A DNA stretch of 64,000 nucleotides from Nipponacmea schrenckii (GCA_030562195.1 CM060200.1:20065023-20129022); one strand, 5' to 3'; counted from the stretch's first letter, positions 22,363 through 34,645 are shown. Notes: a model not told the origin generated them from the letters alone. Translations and numbers: made by a program.

Positions 22363-22540
22363 ACTGGAGTAAGGGTGTAGCCTTATGTACATACGTTGTA
22401 TTTTTTAACTTATATTTTTCGTTTGTATTCCTAAAATTTTGTAATATTGTAATATTTGAAAAGGGTCATATAGGCGAAAGCCTGTTCCCTGATCCAATTC
22501 ATGTATGAAATGAATAAAATACTGTTTAAAAAAAAAAAAA
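22363..22540 (+). other. LINE 3' UTR and poly(A) tail
   Basis: 178 bp from the ORF2 stop to the TSD. AATAAA is at 22,513-22,518, followed by a 13-A tract at 22,528-22,540. It contains a short imperfect stem (ataggcgaaagcct). Confidence 0.85.
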
Positions 22541-22550
22541 TTGATTCGTA
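22541..22550 (+). repeat. right target-site duplication of the composite LINE
   Basis: ttgattcgta right after the poly(A), matching the left copy at 9,047-9,058. Duplicon A resumes with cgaaaacctttttat, as in B at 34,798. Confidence 0.9.
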
Positions 22551-22640
22551 CGAAAACCTTTTTATGACAGACCGGGAACGTGAATTATTACCGTTTTGTT
22601 CATGTGACTCACTTTTTACGGACGAAATTTTAGAACATTT

Positions 22641-24322
22641 TCACCAGTTACCCTGATCTCTTAGTTCCTCAATATAGTTCAATAAAAACATAACTTTTTG
22701 TTTGTTTATCCCTAATCCATAATGGTTTCCATCAAAGCTCACCATATTTTGTGTCATGGGTACGGTATTATAAACCGGAATATTCATTTTTTTTAATAGA
22801 AATTCCATTTCGGAAATATATTTCAATATGATGTCCAAGGATTGTTGAAATTTGGGACTCTTTAAAAGTCCAGGAGCATGAGGTGTTGCAAATAAAAACT
22901 TTGATGTTGGTCGAGTCTTCAGAATGTTTAAAACTGGCATTAAATATTCATTCATAATTTTACGACTTTGAAGTTGACTGTGAAGTCCTATTCCACACAC
23001 AATTAATGTTGATTCATTCTTGGTAATCCTATCAACATCTTCTTTAAAATCCTTAGCATACTGGACACTATAATGTTCTTTAAAGATTACATTTACTTTA
23101 CCAGAGCAGATACTTTTTGGATTTCTGTCTATATGAAATCGACACAGTTTTTCTGTATACACATACATACCAGAGCACTCTTTCAGTATGCCTGAAACAT
23201 AAATGATACGTAATGTACAAGATTGCCTTAAAGAAATTGCCTTGCCGATTGATTCACTAAAGTAAAGAAATATATATATATATATAGCCTTTCTCAGATA
23301 AGGATGACACCAAATTTAGAAACTATCGTTACCCGGTGAGTGAAAAATTCCAAATTCCTGAACTGTCAGAATTCTCCGAAATGGGTTAGTAAAGACTAAA
23401 AATTTGAAACTAAATTTTCGAGCACAATTTCAGGATCAAAACTGTTATTGGTTCCATCCGACTCCGTAATAGTCTATCGGTTTTTCTGACTAAATGCTAC
23501 GAGGCAGTGAAGGTAGGTAACCAATCTTTCCCTAATCAGCCCCCTCATCAATACATTTACTGACTTTGAAGGAAACAGAGTGAAGAAATTGTTGTAAGGA
23601 ACTGCAAGAACCAAGAGTTCAAACTTCTGCTAGTCAATGAGTATCAATTATAATGGCCTAAGCTGTGTTTACTTACTCTGTTTTGGATTTCTTTCAAGTG
23701 CTCCAGTTTCGTAATTATTCCTTAAAAATGACAAAAGTGCAGTGAATAAGTGTCTCATGTACGAGTCACCGACTATAAGAATTGTTTTACCACTTAATAA
23801 CTTGCAAGCCTGCTGACTATCATAATATCGGATAGAACAGGTTTTATCTCTTGGTATCCATTGTGAATATTCAGCATGAATAGATTGTCTTTCATCTAAA
23901 CAATTAGAACATCGACATTCTTCTACACTTTTCTTGACGCATTTATTATTTTCACAACAAGGGGTGGAACCTTTAGGATTGCAGAGAGCTCTGAAAAAAA
24001 TGCCTTTCTGCCCCAGATATGGTAAATCAGCACATTTTTTATCCAGTCTTTCTAATGTTTTAGGAATTCCTTGTCCAAGTCTCGCATATTCCAGGAATTG
24101 TTCAATTTCTTTTTTTTGGATATCTGTCATTTTATGAGGTATCCAGGATCCATTTTTCATGACTTCCAAGACACTTTTATCAAACACCTTCGTAGTAATG
24201 GGTCTTTTGAAATCTCTAAAATTACCCATGAACTGTTTATTTTGTGGAATAAAATGTCTCTGATAAAACATGACAACCAGAATACAGACTATAGAAGGTA
24301 ATATAAATACTTTCCATGAACA
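22641..24322 (-). CDS. SGNH/PC-esterase-like type II membrane protein, copy 2
   Basis: Exons 24322-23677 and 23191-22641 with a 485-bp phase-1 intron. The split Ser codon is AGC here and AGT in copy 1, a silent change that supports the junction. The layout is the same as copy 1: N-terminal hydrophobic anchor (VFILPSIVCILVV), Cys-rich region (GSTPCCEN.KCVKKSVEECRCSNC), the GDSYMRH nucleophile motif and a terminal DGNHYG. The first exon is 12 bp shorter than in copies 1 and 3, an in-frame loss just after FRDFKR. The open frame runs further 5' (to an ATG at 24,373). Comparison with copy 1 suggests this extension is intron sequence read through, with the exon starting after TTCCAG. The catalytic pair is intact, so the copy is probably functional. 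No AATAAA lies close to the stop. Confidence 0.75.
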
Positions 24323-25298
24323 CTGGAATATATAATATGAATGATGACATAAAAGTACTAGAGTGAATGACACTGTACAGTATCCAATGCGATGTTCGTT
24401 TCGGGATTATCGAAATGGCAAAAAACGATTGTTTCTGGACACACTTGGCATCTATTAATTGTCTATATTATCTCGACAAACCCGTAGCGTACATCGCATC
24501 GGAAAGCATATCATTTCTGGCAACTTAGAACTTTGTAGATTGGCGATTGTGGTTGAAACATCAATTGTATTTTATAGTATTTTGAATTAAGTTTTGTCTC
24601 ACCTAAGACTCGAATTGGTCACAGCCCATAGAGTTATAAATAAACATCTATGTCACAGCCTAAGTTAATTAGGCGCTTGCATGCTAAAAGCGCTGCGATC
24701 ATACTTAAACTTTATACCCGAAATGAACTTTTCAACGCGTCTGTAAACCAGTTGTGATAAGAACAAGAAAGAAAATAACTTTGGAGTATAATTAAAATTC
24801 ATCGACATTCAAAATCTGAATGTGATAATTTCAAGTTGCCCTTTACAACGATTTTAAATGTTGTATCCTACTATTTAATCTCGTTGGTTATAAACTTAGT
24901 TCATCTATCGATGAATCGATTTATTGAAGAATTATCGATGATATATGACAATATTTACAGCAGAACTGTCTCGTCAAGTTGAACGATCAAACTCTATTCT
25001 TATTGGTCCACTGGTATAAGAATAAAGGCCCCAAATACTTTTCAGTGAGTAGTTCATTATCATCGAATAAAACAAACACCTACCTTCATTTTTGGAAACT
25101 TCTGGCAACTTGAATTAGCTCTCATATCTTACTCATGTCGTGGCGATAGATGTTATTTGAAGTAGGAAAGTTTTATTAAGTTGATAGGCCTGCGTGAAAG
25201 TCGTTAAGCTTAAGGGTAAATGATCACTATGTTATATAATATTATTTTGTTGTTATCTACAGTATCGATCCACAAACTTCATTTAGGATTCCAGGTCA
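24323..25298. other. 5' flank of esterase copy 2
   Basis: Shared with B (36,694-37,660). It probably contains the missing first exon and promoter, but none could be fixed. Part of it (about 25,060-25,170, ccttcattt..ggaaact.ctgg) also resembles 5,380-5,460 in the flank of copy 1, which supports an older tandem duplication. Confidence 0.5.
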
Positions 25299-26479
25299 GT
25301 GCGTATAGGACCTAATCTTCTATTATATAAGTTCCATGCTGTGATCTGTCGTAAATCTGTAGAATGGAAATTGACAAAAAGACAATCTCAAACGTTCTCA
25401 CTAGCGAAATTTCTCCCAATCAAGACCAGGAAACAATGGTTTCTATTTGAATCTCTATTGTACAATACTGAGCACGATTCATCAACGACTTTATATTTTA
25501 AACACAGGAATACAAAATATAAAAATACAGCTGCGGAAATCCGTTATTGTCGGACTTTTTCTGATGTTGATGGAAATCATTAGGACTTTCAATCAGGGTT
25601 AAATTTCGACTAAAATATTTGAACAGCAAAGTATTACACCATTATTACAGACTTCAATCTATTGGGAATTTCTCTGTTAACTTAGATACAATTACAAAGA
25701 AAAACCTTGATGAAAAAGTAATAACTATTGACAATTTGCTTAAAAAATGGCAATTAAGAAAATTGACTTTTATTGGAAAAATAACGATAAATAAAACACT
25801 AGCCTTACCAAAACTAACACATTTACCATGTGCATTACCATCACCACCACTTAGATATCTTGAAAAGATAAAGAATAGTATATGGAATAAAAAAAACCTG
25901 ACAAAATTAATCGCAAAGCCCTTTGTAAAGAGATACAATTTTGGGGACTAAACATCCACAATTTTAACAAATCAATAAAGTTGTCTTGGATTAACAAATT
26001 ACTACTAAGTGATGAAACATGGCAAAAACTATTTAAAAATCCAACTAATATCTCATTGGAAAAATTGATAGACCAAGGCAATGAATTTATAAAAAAGAAA
26101 AACCCTCAGATATATAATCTGGTCTGAGTTGCAAGACAAAGAAAAACCCCAAAATGTAAATAACCTAAATACCATAAATTTATGGAATAATTAAGAAATT
26201 AAAGTTGGAAAGCAAACAATTTATTACAGCCATTACAGTAAAAAGGGAATAAACTTTAAAGGCGAAATAAAAGACAACAATGAATATATGAACTAAAGAT
26301 ACAATTTAACAAGCAATTTCTAAGAATATGAAGCAATCTTAAAAGCAATAAAAACATATGAAAAGATGATTAATTTTGAGGACTGCAATGATAGCAAAAA
26401 ATGTTAACTAACCAAAAGCCCAAATTCGATATAAAAATAAGGGATATAATATTAGTCAAGAAGAGTGGAAATTCTACTA
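25299..26479 (+). pseudogene. decayed L1/Tx1-type LINE, RT C-terminal part (duplicon A)
   Basis: The frame at 25,619-25,951 reads ...LLKKWQLRKLTFIGKITI and KTLALPKLTHL, the pattern of the region after the RT in L1/Tx1-type ORF2 (W..R.LT..GK..v.K.LalpKl.yl). It continues after a frameshift with NIHNFNKSIKLSWINKLLLSD. Stops and deletions interrupt it, so it is a dead fragment older than the duplication. The longer copy is in B. Confidence 0.65.
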
Positions 26480-27700
26480 TTCACTACTATAAGGATACCA
26501 GGAGACATCGATAATCGTTCAGCCGCGGTCCGAGTTAGTAATAAATTGATATGACCTCAATAACATTTTGTCGATCAAAAGATCGTTTCAAAACTAGCAC
26601 GTTATAGAAAAATAATTTGTTCAATTGAGAAAGCGAGCATATTAAAATACGAACTCTATTTTCTACCGCATTAAGAATTGAACAATTTTCCAGCCAATCA
26701 GAGAATGGTATTGAAGAAGCGTAGCAAGGTCAGCGGGTCAATTACATAACACAGCCAATCGGCTGCTAAAGTTTACATGTCATAGTTCACATTATCGCGT
26801 GACAGAAAAGCGTAACTAGAACCGAATAAAAGTCATAACGCTTTCCTTATCAATAAAAAATATAAGGAGCTGAAGACCCCAGTGCATTTTAGAGATTTTT
26901 TTTAATAATCTAATCATCTAACTGAGGATTAATAGTTAAAAGAAATCGATGACATGGAAATTTCTAGGGCCATTTCTAGGATTTAAGCAGTGCAGACATT
27001 CTGAATTTCCGAAAAGGAGAACAAGTACAGAAACACATAAGAGAACTTGTTAAAAAAAAATTCCATTTATTTTGACATTTCACTATAAAATCAACAATTA
27101 AACATTCAACCCCCCCCCCTCCTAATTAACTTACATACACACTAGAAATATTATAACAGAACCTAAAAAATCGTATGACTCTATGCTATCTTCAGAAAAC
27201 TGACATATTCAGCCTCCCAAGTTGGACAAGTAGAACTTAAATACAGAATATATAAAAAATATCTAAGATTCTTCACATTTATCATCACTATCATATTCAT
27301 CCACACCCTTCTCTAATTCAATTTCTAATTCTGTTTCCCTATTATTTTTACAATTAAAACCTTTTCAAATATCAGTACAAGATAACTTTGAATTATGGCA
27401 TAAACACAGTGGCACACCCAGACTTACAAGAGCAAGAAAGAAAATGCAATATGCTTTTGCGTGCAGGATCCTGAGTCATCCAACAAATATCCATTTTATT
27501 GTCTCAAATTATCCAACCATGCATGGAGCCAAAATCCAGGGCTTGACAGCACATTTTGTGTATTTTGGCTGATAATTCGCACGCTTCAAATGTTGTGTCA
27601 AGGCATCTTTAGTGAGTGGCAAGCTCTTTTTATTTGGGGATTTTGTGCAAAACAGCTTTTATCAAGCTTCATTCCCACTTATGCAACTTGAAATGCGATA
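26480..27700. other. no gene recognised; unique sequence between duplicons
   Basis: AT-rich with a C-run at about 27,110-27,119 and no recognisable domain. The frame at 27,461-27,691 (plus) lies antisense to the decayed gene that follows and may cover its 3' part. Confidence 0.5.
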
Positions 27701-28118
27701 CAACTGACAAACAAAATATTCAAACAATGAAATAGTTTTTTCTGAGTTTGTAAAATCAAAATTACTACCTAAGACTATAATAGGCATGAATTCCAATAAG
27801 AGCTTTACACACTCCTTGTCCAAGTTTGTCACTAATATTTTTCAAGTCTACAATCCGATGTTTTCTCCCCACCCCTATCACAATATAAATGAGAGTTTAT
27901 AAGTCTCTGAAAACTAGTTGATATAACAGCAACATCTGTTTCTGGACTTTTTATGAGAATGGTGCTGAGGCCTGCTTAGAATTTATAATGCCAAAATTGT
28001 GTCCAGTGATGGGCAATGACCTAGCTTATTTAGCAATGATAAAAGCTGGGAGGTTCCTGTCAGGTGCTTTCTTGCCAAGCCAAGACACAAAGACTTTGGA
28101 GTAGATTTTCTACCATTT

Positions 28119-28204
28119 GATGATAAGTATATAAGATCCTGGAATAACAATAAAACTTTATGATGATAAGTATATAAGATCCTGGCATAACAATAAAACT
28201 TTAG
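28119..28204. repeat. 43-bp tandem duplication inside the decayed gene
   Basis: Two near-identical 43-bp units, 28,119-28,161 and 28,162-28,204 (gatgataagtatataagatc...). 43 is not a multiple of three, so the second unit shifts the frame. Confidence 0.85.
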
Positions 28205-28459
28205 GAAAAGTGTCCTCTGGAATGTCCACATATCTATCTAATAATATCATTTTCATCTGATTTTCCAATAATCCAGGAAATAAAAAAATTAAATAGCATG
28301 ATTTGTACCACTGACTTTGAAGCTTCAGGCGTCAAATATTCAGCAGTTGGAGGCCACGCACATGTCGATCCAGTGGAATCATTTAATACTCTTTTCAATT
28401 GTAAACTAGCATTAAACAATGTTCGCAATGGATTTTCATCAAACTGTCTTTTTGACACT

Positions 28460-29865
28460 TTCCCCGGTCACAGGAGATGAAGAACTATCCTGTAAAAATA
28501 ATCAGTGGCCGACAAATCCTGTGCAGATACTATCTCACTGACATTCTTCTTCTATGTAGTATAAAAACTAACTGGGGAAAATATTTTTAGAGAAAATGCT
28601 TCAACTGATCATTCCTAAAAACATACATTGGTGTAAATATATAAGCCTACCGAAAATTAACATTTCAAATCAGCAGAAAAGCAGAAAGCAACTGAATAAG
28701 ATTTGAATCAAAGGGGGTAAACTATTACAAGCAAAGCATCAGAAGCAGAATTCTATATTCCACTTCACAGAATCTACGCGTACTAACTGAATGGGAAGCA
28801 TTGTATGATCTAAAATAGGGTGGATAACTATCACAGGCAAAACATGGGTGGTAACCACTCACTAACCTGAATGTATAATTAATGTTAGCATTCACCAGCA
28901 TAGCATTCAACTTATTTGACAACTTCGCAATGCGAAATATCTAAGATTCCTCCAATATCTCTTAGCAATCACTGGATCGACAAATGGAAGGAATGTTTCA
29001 GTAACATGATGCATGATACCTAAATTAAATTGTCACACAATCTTTATCTCTAATGTGCAAAAGTACCTTTTCATCTTTCTTAAAAGTCGCAACCTCCAAC
29101 AAATTACCTGAAACAAATACAAAATGAACAATAATAGGTTTCTGAAGCTAATAATGAATTTTGAAGGAGAATCATGGAAAATATGAGCCACTTTTCTAAG
29201 AGTTGAATAAAGAAAAGGACAGTTCCATGACATGCTAACTCAGGTTGATTTTAGTGATCCAGTGATCTAATTGGTCAATCACTAAAATTGTAACCTTAGA
29301 TTAATTAACCAATCAGATATATTAATAAAAATCTGGATATTATCTTAGCCAATAGGCCCTATATGGTAAAAGAGGAGTTTGATCTTTGAATTTGGATACT
29401 AAATTTCAATTTAAGGACTGGTCTTTGCCACCACTTTCTTCTACTGATTGAAACTTGAACATAAATTATGATGCAAGTCTTATAAATCAATTTCATAATA
29501 ATTAGTGTCATTAAATTGTCATAAGAACAATGAAAATATATAGGCCTATTACTATATAGACATATTTTCATTGTTCTTAATTGTAAATAATGGCTATATA
29601 ATTATTTTTGGTTTATGTTCAAGTATTAAACCCAGTCCCTAAAAATAACTAACAAAAAAGCCATTTTGGAAAGTTTTTAGGTAGGCCTACTAATGTTACT
29701 TACCACCTTTTATGGTCTGTGCCTGTTACAACTTATCTCTCCTATCAGGACCTTTCACAAAAGACGTCTCCTTGTTACAAATAATGCAGATAGGTGGTAT
29801 AACGCAACGGAGCGTCTGGAAATAGTCCAACTTGACAACTTTCCATGGTGTGAAAGGCAGCCTTT
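28460..29865. other. no exon fixed; interior of the decayed gene
   Basis: Probably former introns. No domain was recognised. TAGGCCTA words occur at about 29,543 and 29,692, a motif scattered through marine invertebrate genomes. Confidence 0.4.
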
Positions 29866-30829
29866 TTAGAACACCCTTTTTTCAGCAGATTTTATACGTA
29901 TTTCGTCCGTGAAACGAATGTAACATGACAATGATTTCCAAAAGGCAAAAGTATTATTGTCACAATCCGAAAGCGCTTTGTCTAGAAATTCACTGTTCTT
30001 TTCTGCTAAAACCCTGTCTTTCCGTCTAATTCTTTGAACGTAGACCACTGGGTTTCTATAAATGCTTTGATTTCACCCTGGGTCACAGAATCAAAATGGC
30101 TTGTCAGGATAGAGCATTCCTTCTGCATGTTGAAACCTGTGAAATTGTAAACAAAGAAACGCGGCGAACTGGCGACCTCTGAACCTTTTGACCTACTGTA
30201 AGCCCTACGATTGGCCGATTGAATCATGTGATGTTATTGAACCAAATCACCGCGTAATTCAAAATACCATGCCATTACGTTAAATAATACGTACAATTCT
30301 TCGATATTTCTTTCAATCGTTAAAGAGTTCAATCTATAAATAATTTCTGGTAATTTCCCATAACTATCTGAGTGGTTTTATGGACAGTTATAAATTTATT
30401 ACTCACTCGGAGCGAATTCTTTGAAAGAAAGACTTTATATGCGTAGGCTTAAAAGTCATTCATCCCAAAGAGTCCATTTGTGGTCCAAGGAACACAACTC
30501 TGTATAAATGAGATTAAAGGCTTTGGTAGAGATCACAAGGTAATCAATGGTGAATGTCACAAGACTTTAGCCTTGAAAAGTTTTAAACTTAAACTAAAAA
30601 GCAAAGTCGAAATTCAATGTTAAATTTCAACGTCAAAACCGGAAGTGGTATCAAATTTTTAAACATTATTTTTTTTAAAATCAATATACCTACTTGTAAT
30701 CATATTGATAGAATCATAATTGTAGACCTTTGCAGAAGGTTAAAAAATGGAGAAAAAAACCACTGGAGCTAAAGAAGTCAGGACAAAGCTCAACATTTGA
30801 TTTTTTTTAAAAAGAAACCAGCTTTCTAT

Positions 30830-32370
30830 CATGTCCACAAAGAATTCAAGAATCAAGGGCAATAACAGTAAATATATTTTGATTGGTCAGATTGTCAATA
30901 AGGGTTCTTTCAAGGATAGGTGATTATAAACACTCAGTTTTCATCAAAATCCATCAAGAAACAAACTCTCTATCGCGTCCACAATAAATTGAACGATTTT
31001 TCAAGTTCAAGAGCAATAATTTATATTCAATGTTTTCGATTTGTTTGATTTTCAACAGGGTGCAATCTTAGGAGATTAAGAACTCCCATGACAAGTTACG
31101 AAAACTTACAAACGCGCTCTCCCGTTATAATGATAATGTTTTGCTATAGGTATACAAGATGTGCTATATGTACAGAGCCATACAGAAACCTTTATAAGAT
31201 AAAGAATATAAAATCTAATGATTTACTGCTTAAAAGCATCAATTTTGAAAACGTTTAGTATCCCTGATATAATTATAAACACACTGAAACAGAAATTTAT
31301 TCATATGATAACTTAGTTCACCATCCCCATATAAAATAGTATTAGAATTGATTAGGGGATATTCTTTTACTTTTTCGTTAAATATATGTCTTGCTGATGA
31401 ATATAGGTTACATTCAAAAAAGTAGTGATATGCATCTTCTATAGCTGAGTCTCAACAATTTTATGCTTATACAAATCATAATTTAATGAACTGCATCCAT
31501 GCCGAATTCTAGTATGTATAATATTTTCAAACCTTCTCCCGAGACCGAAATAAGATGGTGCAAACAACTGATTTAACTGTTTCTTGGGTTTATATTTGAA
31601 TGAATTTTGAGTAGGAGATAATTTTATATCGTTACTAAGGTTGTTCCAGTCATGTAAGTTCTATAAAAAGGTACTGAAATATTACAATTACGAAGATTAT
31701 ATTGGTGATTTGATTTGTTAGTTATGTCATGAAAAATATCAGTTAAGTACGACGGAGCATGTCCTGAATAAATTTTATAAAATGTTGACAATCTACGGTT
31801 TTTGCGTCTTAAACTTAATAAAGGCCAACCAGTTTCGAAATACAAAGATTCACTACTAGCATATTTTGGCAGACCAGTGACTATTCCCATGACACATTTC
31901 GTCAAAATCCATCAGCAAACCAGCTCTTTATCGTGTCCACAAAAATTCAAAAACAAGGGCAATAACTCATGGTAATTTTTCAACAGGGTTCATCATTGGG
32001 TTATTACAAACTCTCACACTCAATTTCATCGAAATTCATTAAGACACCAGCCCTTATCTTGTGCATGATAAATTTAAAGCGTTTTCAAGAACAAGGGCAT
32101 TTACTCAAATATTTTTTACGATTGGTCTGATATTCTATAGACTTCATCCTTGAGTAATTACAAACACTTACAACAAGTTGTATCAAGAAACCAAATTGTA
32201 CACTTTTAAAGAACAATAACTCGTATTTAATATTTATTTTTGATTGATCTGATACTCAATAGGGCTTTTCCTTGGATTATAGCAACCCTTACACCAAGTT
32301 TCGACAAAGTTAAGTAAAACCCAGCTCTCTGGCGTGATCACAAAGAATTCAAGACACGGGGAATAACCCG
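30830..32370 (+). repeat. degenerate tandem repeat (B copy), interrupted by a LINE fragment
   Basis: Counterpart of 4,370-5,110 with the same unit words; split at 31,094-31,884. Confidence 0.55.
31094..31884 (-). mobile_element. 5'-truncated CR1-like LINE fragment
   Basis: Flanked by the 10-bp duplication tcccatgaca (31,084-31,093 and 31,885-31,894); duplicon A has the single, empty site at 4,620-4,629. On the minus strand it encodes the end of an ORF2: TGLPKYASSESLYFETGWPL and LRRKNRRLSTFYKIYSG, then SYLTDIF, matching the RT thumb region of the LINE at 21.7 kb (TGFVPLQERRRRHKLIMMYK). Frameshifts follow, then a probable Cys/His knuckle region. There is no poly(A), which fits CR1-type 3' ends. 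Confidence 0.8.
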
Positions 32371-32610
32371 ACGGCTTTTTACGTCAAAATAATGGTTAAC
32401 AGGTTATACTAGTATGTGACATGACTGAGCACTCTGATCACGACATCAAAATAAAATAACAACCCATCTCTCACACTTTTCACTCATGACACTCTTGCAT
32501 CGTCCACCATCGTACGAAGACTTCAGAAGTTGATGCGTGACAGAGTTAAGAGTATCATCTGGTGGTATTGGTAATCATTGCAGATGTTTGAATTACAATT
32601 TGCTTGGATA

Positions 32611-32840
32611 CTTTGGAAATGTCGAACGTTAGTTCTAATCTCCACCGGAGAGTGAAGGTCCGATGACCTTGAATAAGTCATCTTCACTCACAATTCCAGT
32701 CCACCCAGCTGTAAATGGGTACGGATAATCCGGAAAAGATCAATGCCAAGAGGTTTGGCCAAAGACCAGCTGGTAGAAAGGATCCCTGTCACGGCGGACT
32801 TAGTTGGTTTTCTTGTAAAATAAATATAGTTGTTAAGTAT
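32611..32840 (+). mobile_element. SINE-like dispersed repeat, copy 2
   Basis: Counterpart of 5,545-5,785 inherited through the segmental duplication; same B-box-like head and cttgtaaaataaat tail. Confidence 0.55.
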
Positions 32841-33549
32841 AGGTTGATGGTCGATAGGTAGTCAATAAGTCTTATAATAACCGTTGAAAGAGAACCGAAG
32901 GTTCACATTGACAAACTTAAGACCGATTAACAAACTAAAATAGATTACCTAAAAAAAAACAAAACAAACAAAACGTGTTATTCACCAATTCATTGTACTG
33001 TGCCTTCAATTTCATTTTTTCAGCCCGATTTCCCCTTGCCAGTGATGCAGGTCGGATGGACTGACTTGGGAAAAGCGTCTATATAGTCATACGGATGGGA
33101 CAATAAACCTACGCCACGTGTGATAAAGGGTGGACCTCTCGACAGTTAGAAATCACAAAAAGAGTAGGCTCATGCTACTGTCCTGGCAAAATTTCCCACA
33201 TTGCACACTGCATGGTGTTGCCCGCCTTCATTACAGAAGAGTAGGACGTAAAAGTACATTAATTTCACTTCATTTGTATGTTCATTCTAAGACGCAGAAT
33301 ACCTTTAAGTGTTCCAAAGTTTAAAGTTCGAAACATATAGTTTGTTCCCCCCACAACCGAATGATGGCAGGATAGACTAAAAGCAAATTCTGAACTCAGG
33401 TGAAGGGCAAAGATAATTTCAGATACGAATTTTGGTGGTAAATGACTCTTTACTACGAAATGACTCCATACTTTTTGATATGCGCAAGTGTGCTTACCAG
33501 GTGACATAATGTACCTTTAAATCTGTTACAAAAAGGAGATGTATTGACA

Positions 33550-33850
33550 TGTATGTGCGTGCGTGCCTAACTGAAATCATGCGTTAATAAATGTTGATCT
33601 AATTTAAGGGGTGCCTAAATAGATGTGTGGCTAATTCAAGGTGTGCCTAAATGAGTTTGCCTAAACGACAGTTTGTCCAATTTAAGAGTGTGCCGTATTG
33701 AGTATGTGCTTAATTGAAAGTGTGCCTAAAACGCTGTGCCTTAAACGTTCTCCCTAAATAAGACTGTGCCAAAATGACGTGCTTATCTGAACGTGTGCCT
33801 AAAGTACTGTGTCTAAATGAGGTGTGGTTAATAAATGTGTGCCTTTATGA
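33550..33850 (+). repeat. degenerate short tandem repeat (B copy)
   Basis: Counterpart of 8,300-8,590 with the same gtgtgcctaaa words. Confidence 0.55.
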
Positions 33851-34178
33851 CGGTGAACCATAAGTTCCATCCTAGGCCTGTACATTTAGGAGAATCAAAC
33901 CCTCCCTTTCCGGAAATTGTAATAAGAGACACTTATTCACTCTGCCTAAGATCCATAAGAATGCTAACAAGGAGTGGTTTATGCCTTTTGATTTGCAGTG
34001 TCAGAATATATTTGGTCATAACTTAATACCCTAGCATGTCAACATCGAGCCTACCTTAAGGACACAACTGATTTTGTCATTAATAAAAAAAAAACTTGCA
34101 GTTCCCATTTGAATGCTATTTTAATTTCAATGGACGTAAATTCTATGTATAAAAATATCGATAACACTGCAAGCTTAA

Positions 34179-34645
34179 AGGGATAATAGGCGTTAGAATA
34201 CACTCGTCCTACGGCTTATATTTGTGTTTCATATTGACTATTAGTTAAATAAAAGATGCATCCCACACTTTACCAAATTTTAAAAAGCCACAATAAAAAT
34301 ATATTCGGAATTTAAAAAAAAAGTGAGCCAGCGACGATTCCATTCAGTTTGAGAATAAAAGCGTCTGGTAAATCAACGCTAAAACATCATTGTGGAATTC
34401 AACAGTAGGGGTCAAGGACGCGTGAAAAATAACATGTTAGAGTTACGTCCCTTTATATTTACACGATTTGAAAATCGCTTGATGGATGGCTCAAGCGTTT
34501 TATGATTAACTACTCTATTTTGGGGATTTATCGGATTTTAGAGTGATTTTGATGTATAGGTAAGTCCACTGATGGATATATACTGTTTTTGTCCAAATTT
34601 GAGTGAACTTAAAATTTTATGTTCGTTCTAACGCCTATTATCCCT
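34179..34645. mobile_element. 467-bp MITE in TTAA
   Basis: Perfect 20-bp terminal inverted repeats: AGGGATAATAGGCGTTAGAA at 34,179-34,198 and its complement at 34,626-34,645. TTAA lies on both sides (34,175-34,178 and 34,646-34,649). The empty site gcaagcttaataacag is present in duplicon A (about 8,910) and in the short duplicate at about 34,890. No coding capacity. A TTAA target is typical of piggyBac-type transposition; the family assignment is an inference. Confidence 0.9.

Larger units (their letters stand above)
9059..22540 (+). mobile_element. composite APE-type LINE with nested foldback and satellite
   Basis: A single TSD-bounded insertion of 13,482 bp. In order it holds a short 5' leader (9,059-9,090), a foldback element (9,091-14,665), the rest of the leader (14,666-14,726), ORF1 (14,727-15,606), a satellite array (15,770-19,016), ORF2 with APE endonuclease and reverse transcriptase (19,113-22,362), and a 3' UTR with AATAAA and poly(A). 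The TSD, the poly(A) and an empty paralogous site are what target-primed reverse transcription leaves. Having both ORFs and a leader suggests a full-length copy rather than a 5'-truncated one. The clade appears to be CR1/Jockey-like from the RT and from the Cys/His C-terminus; this was judged by eye, not by phylogeny. Confidence 0.85.
22551..26479. repeat. segmental duplicon A, right part
   Basis: Collinear with 34,798-39,318. It includes esterase copy 2, its intron and its 5' flank, all nearly identical to B, so the duplication is recent compared with copy 1. Homology ends at ...gagtggaaattctacta inside an L1/Tx1-type LINE remnant. Confidence 0.9.
27740..30227 (-). pseudogene. decayed member of an uncharacterised invertebrate family (DTDV-type)
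   Basis: Several conserved-looking blocks follow one another on the minus strand: FLDKALSDCDNNTFAFWKSL (29,866-30,048), LKRVLNDSTGSTCAWPPTAE with LFNFFISWIIGKSDE (28,234-28,458), FQDLIYLSSNGRKSTPKSL and LLSLLNKLGHCPS (27,983-28,231), then TILIKSPETDVAVIST (about 27,860-27,962) and VDLKNISDKLGQGVCKALIG (about 27,770-27,850). I recall this order, including the WPPT and SPDTDV words, from large uncharacterised proteins of corals, molluscs and fish; the SPDTDV block looks like an acidic nuclease motif, perhaps PIN-like. The copy is broken by a 43-bp tandem duplication (28,119-28,204), a frameshift in the A-rich run near 27,862 and a stop where the family normally reads on. Function unknown. Confidence 0.5.
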
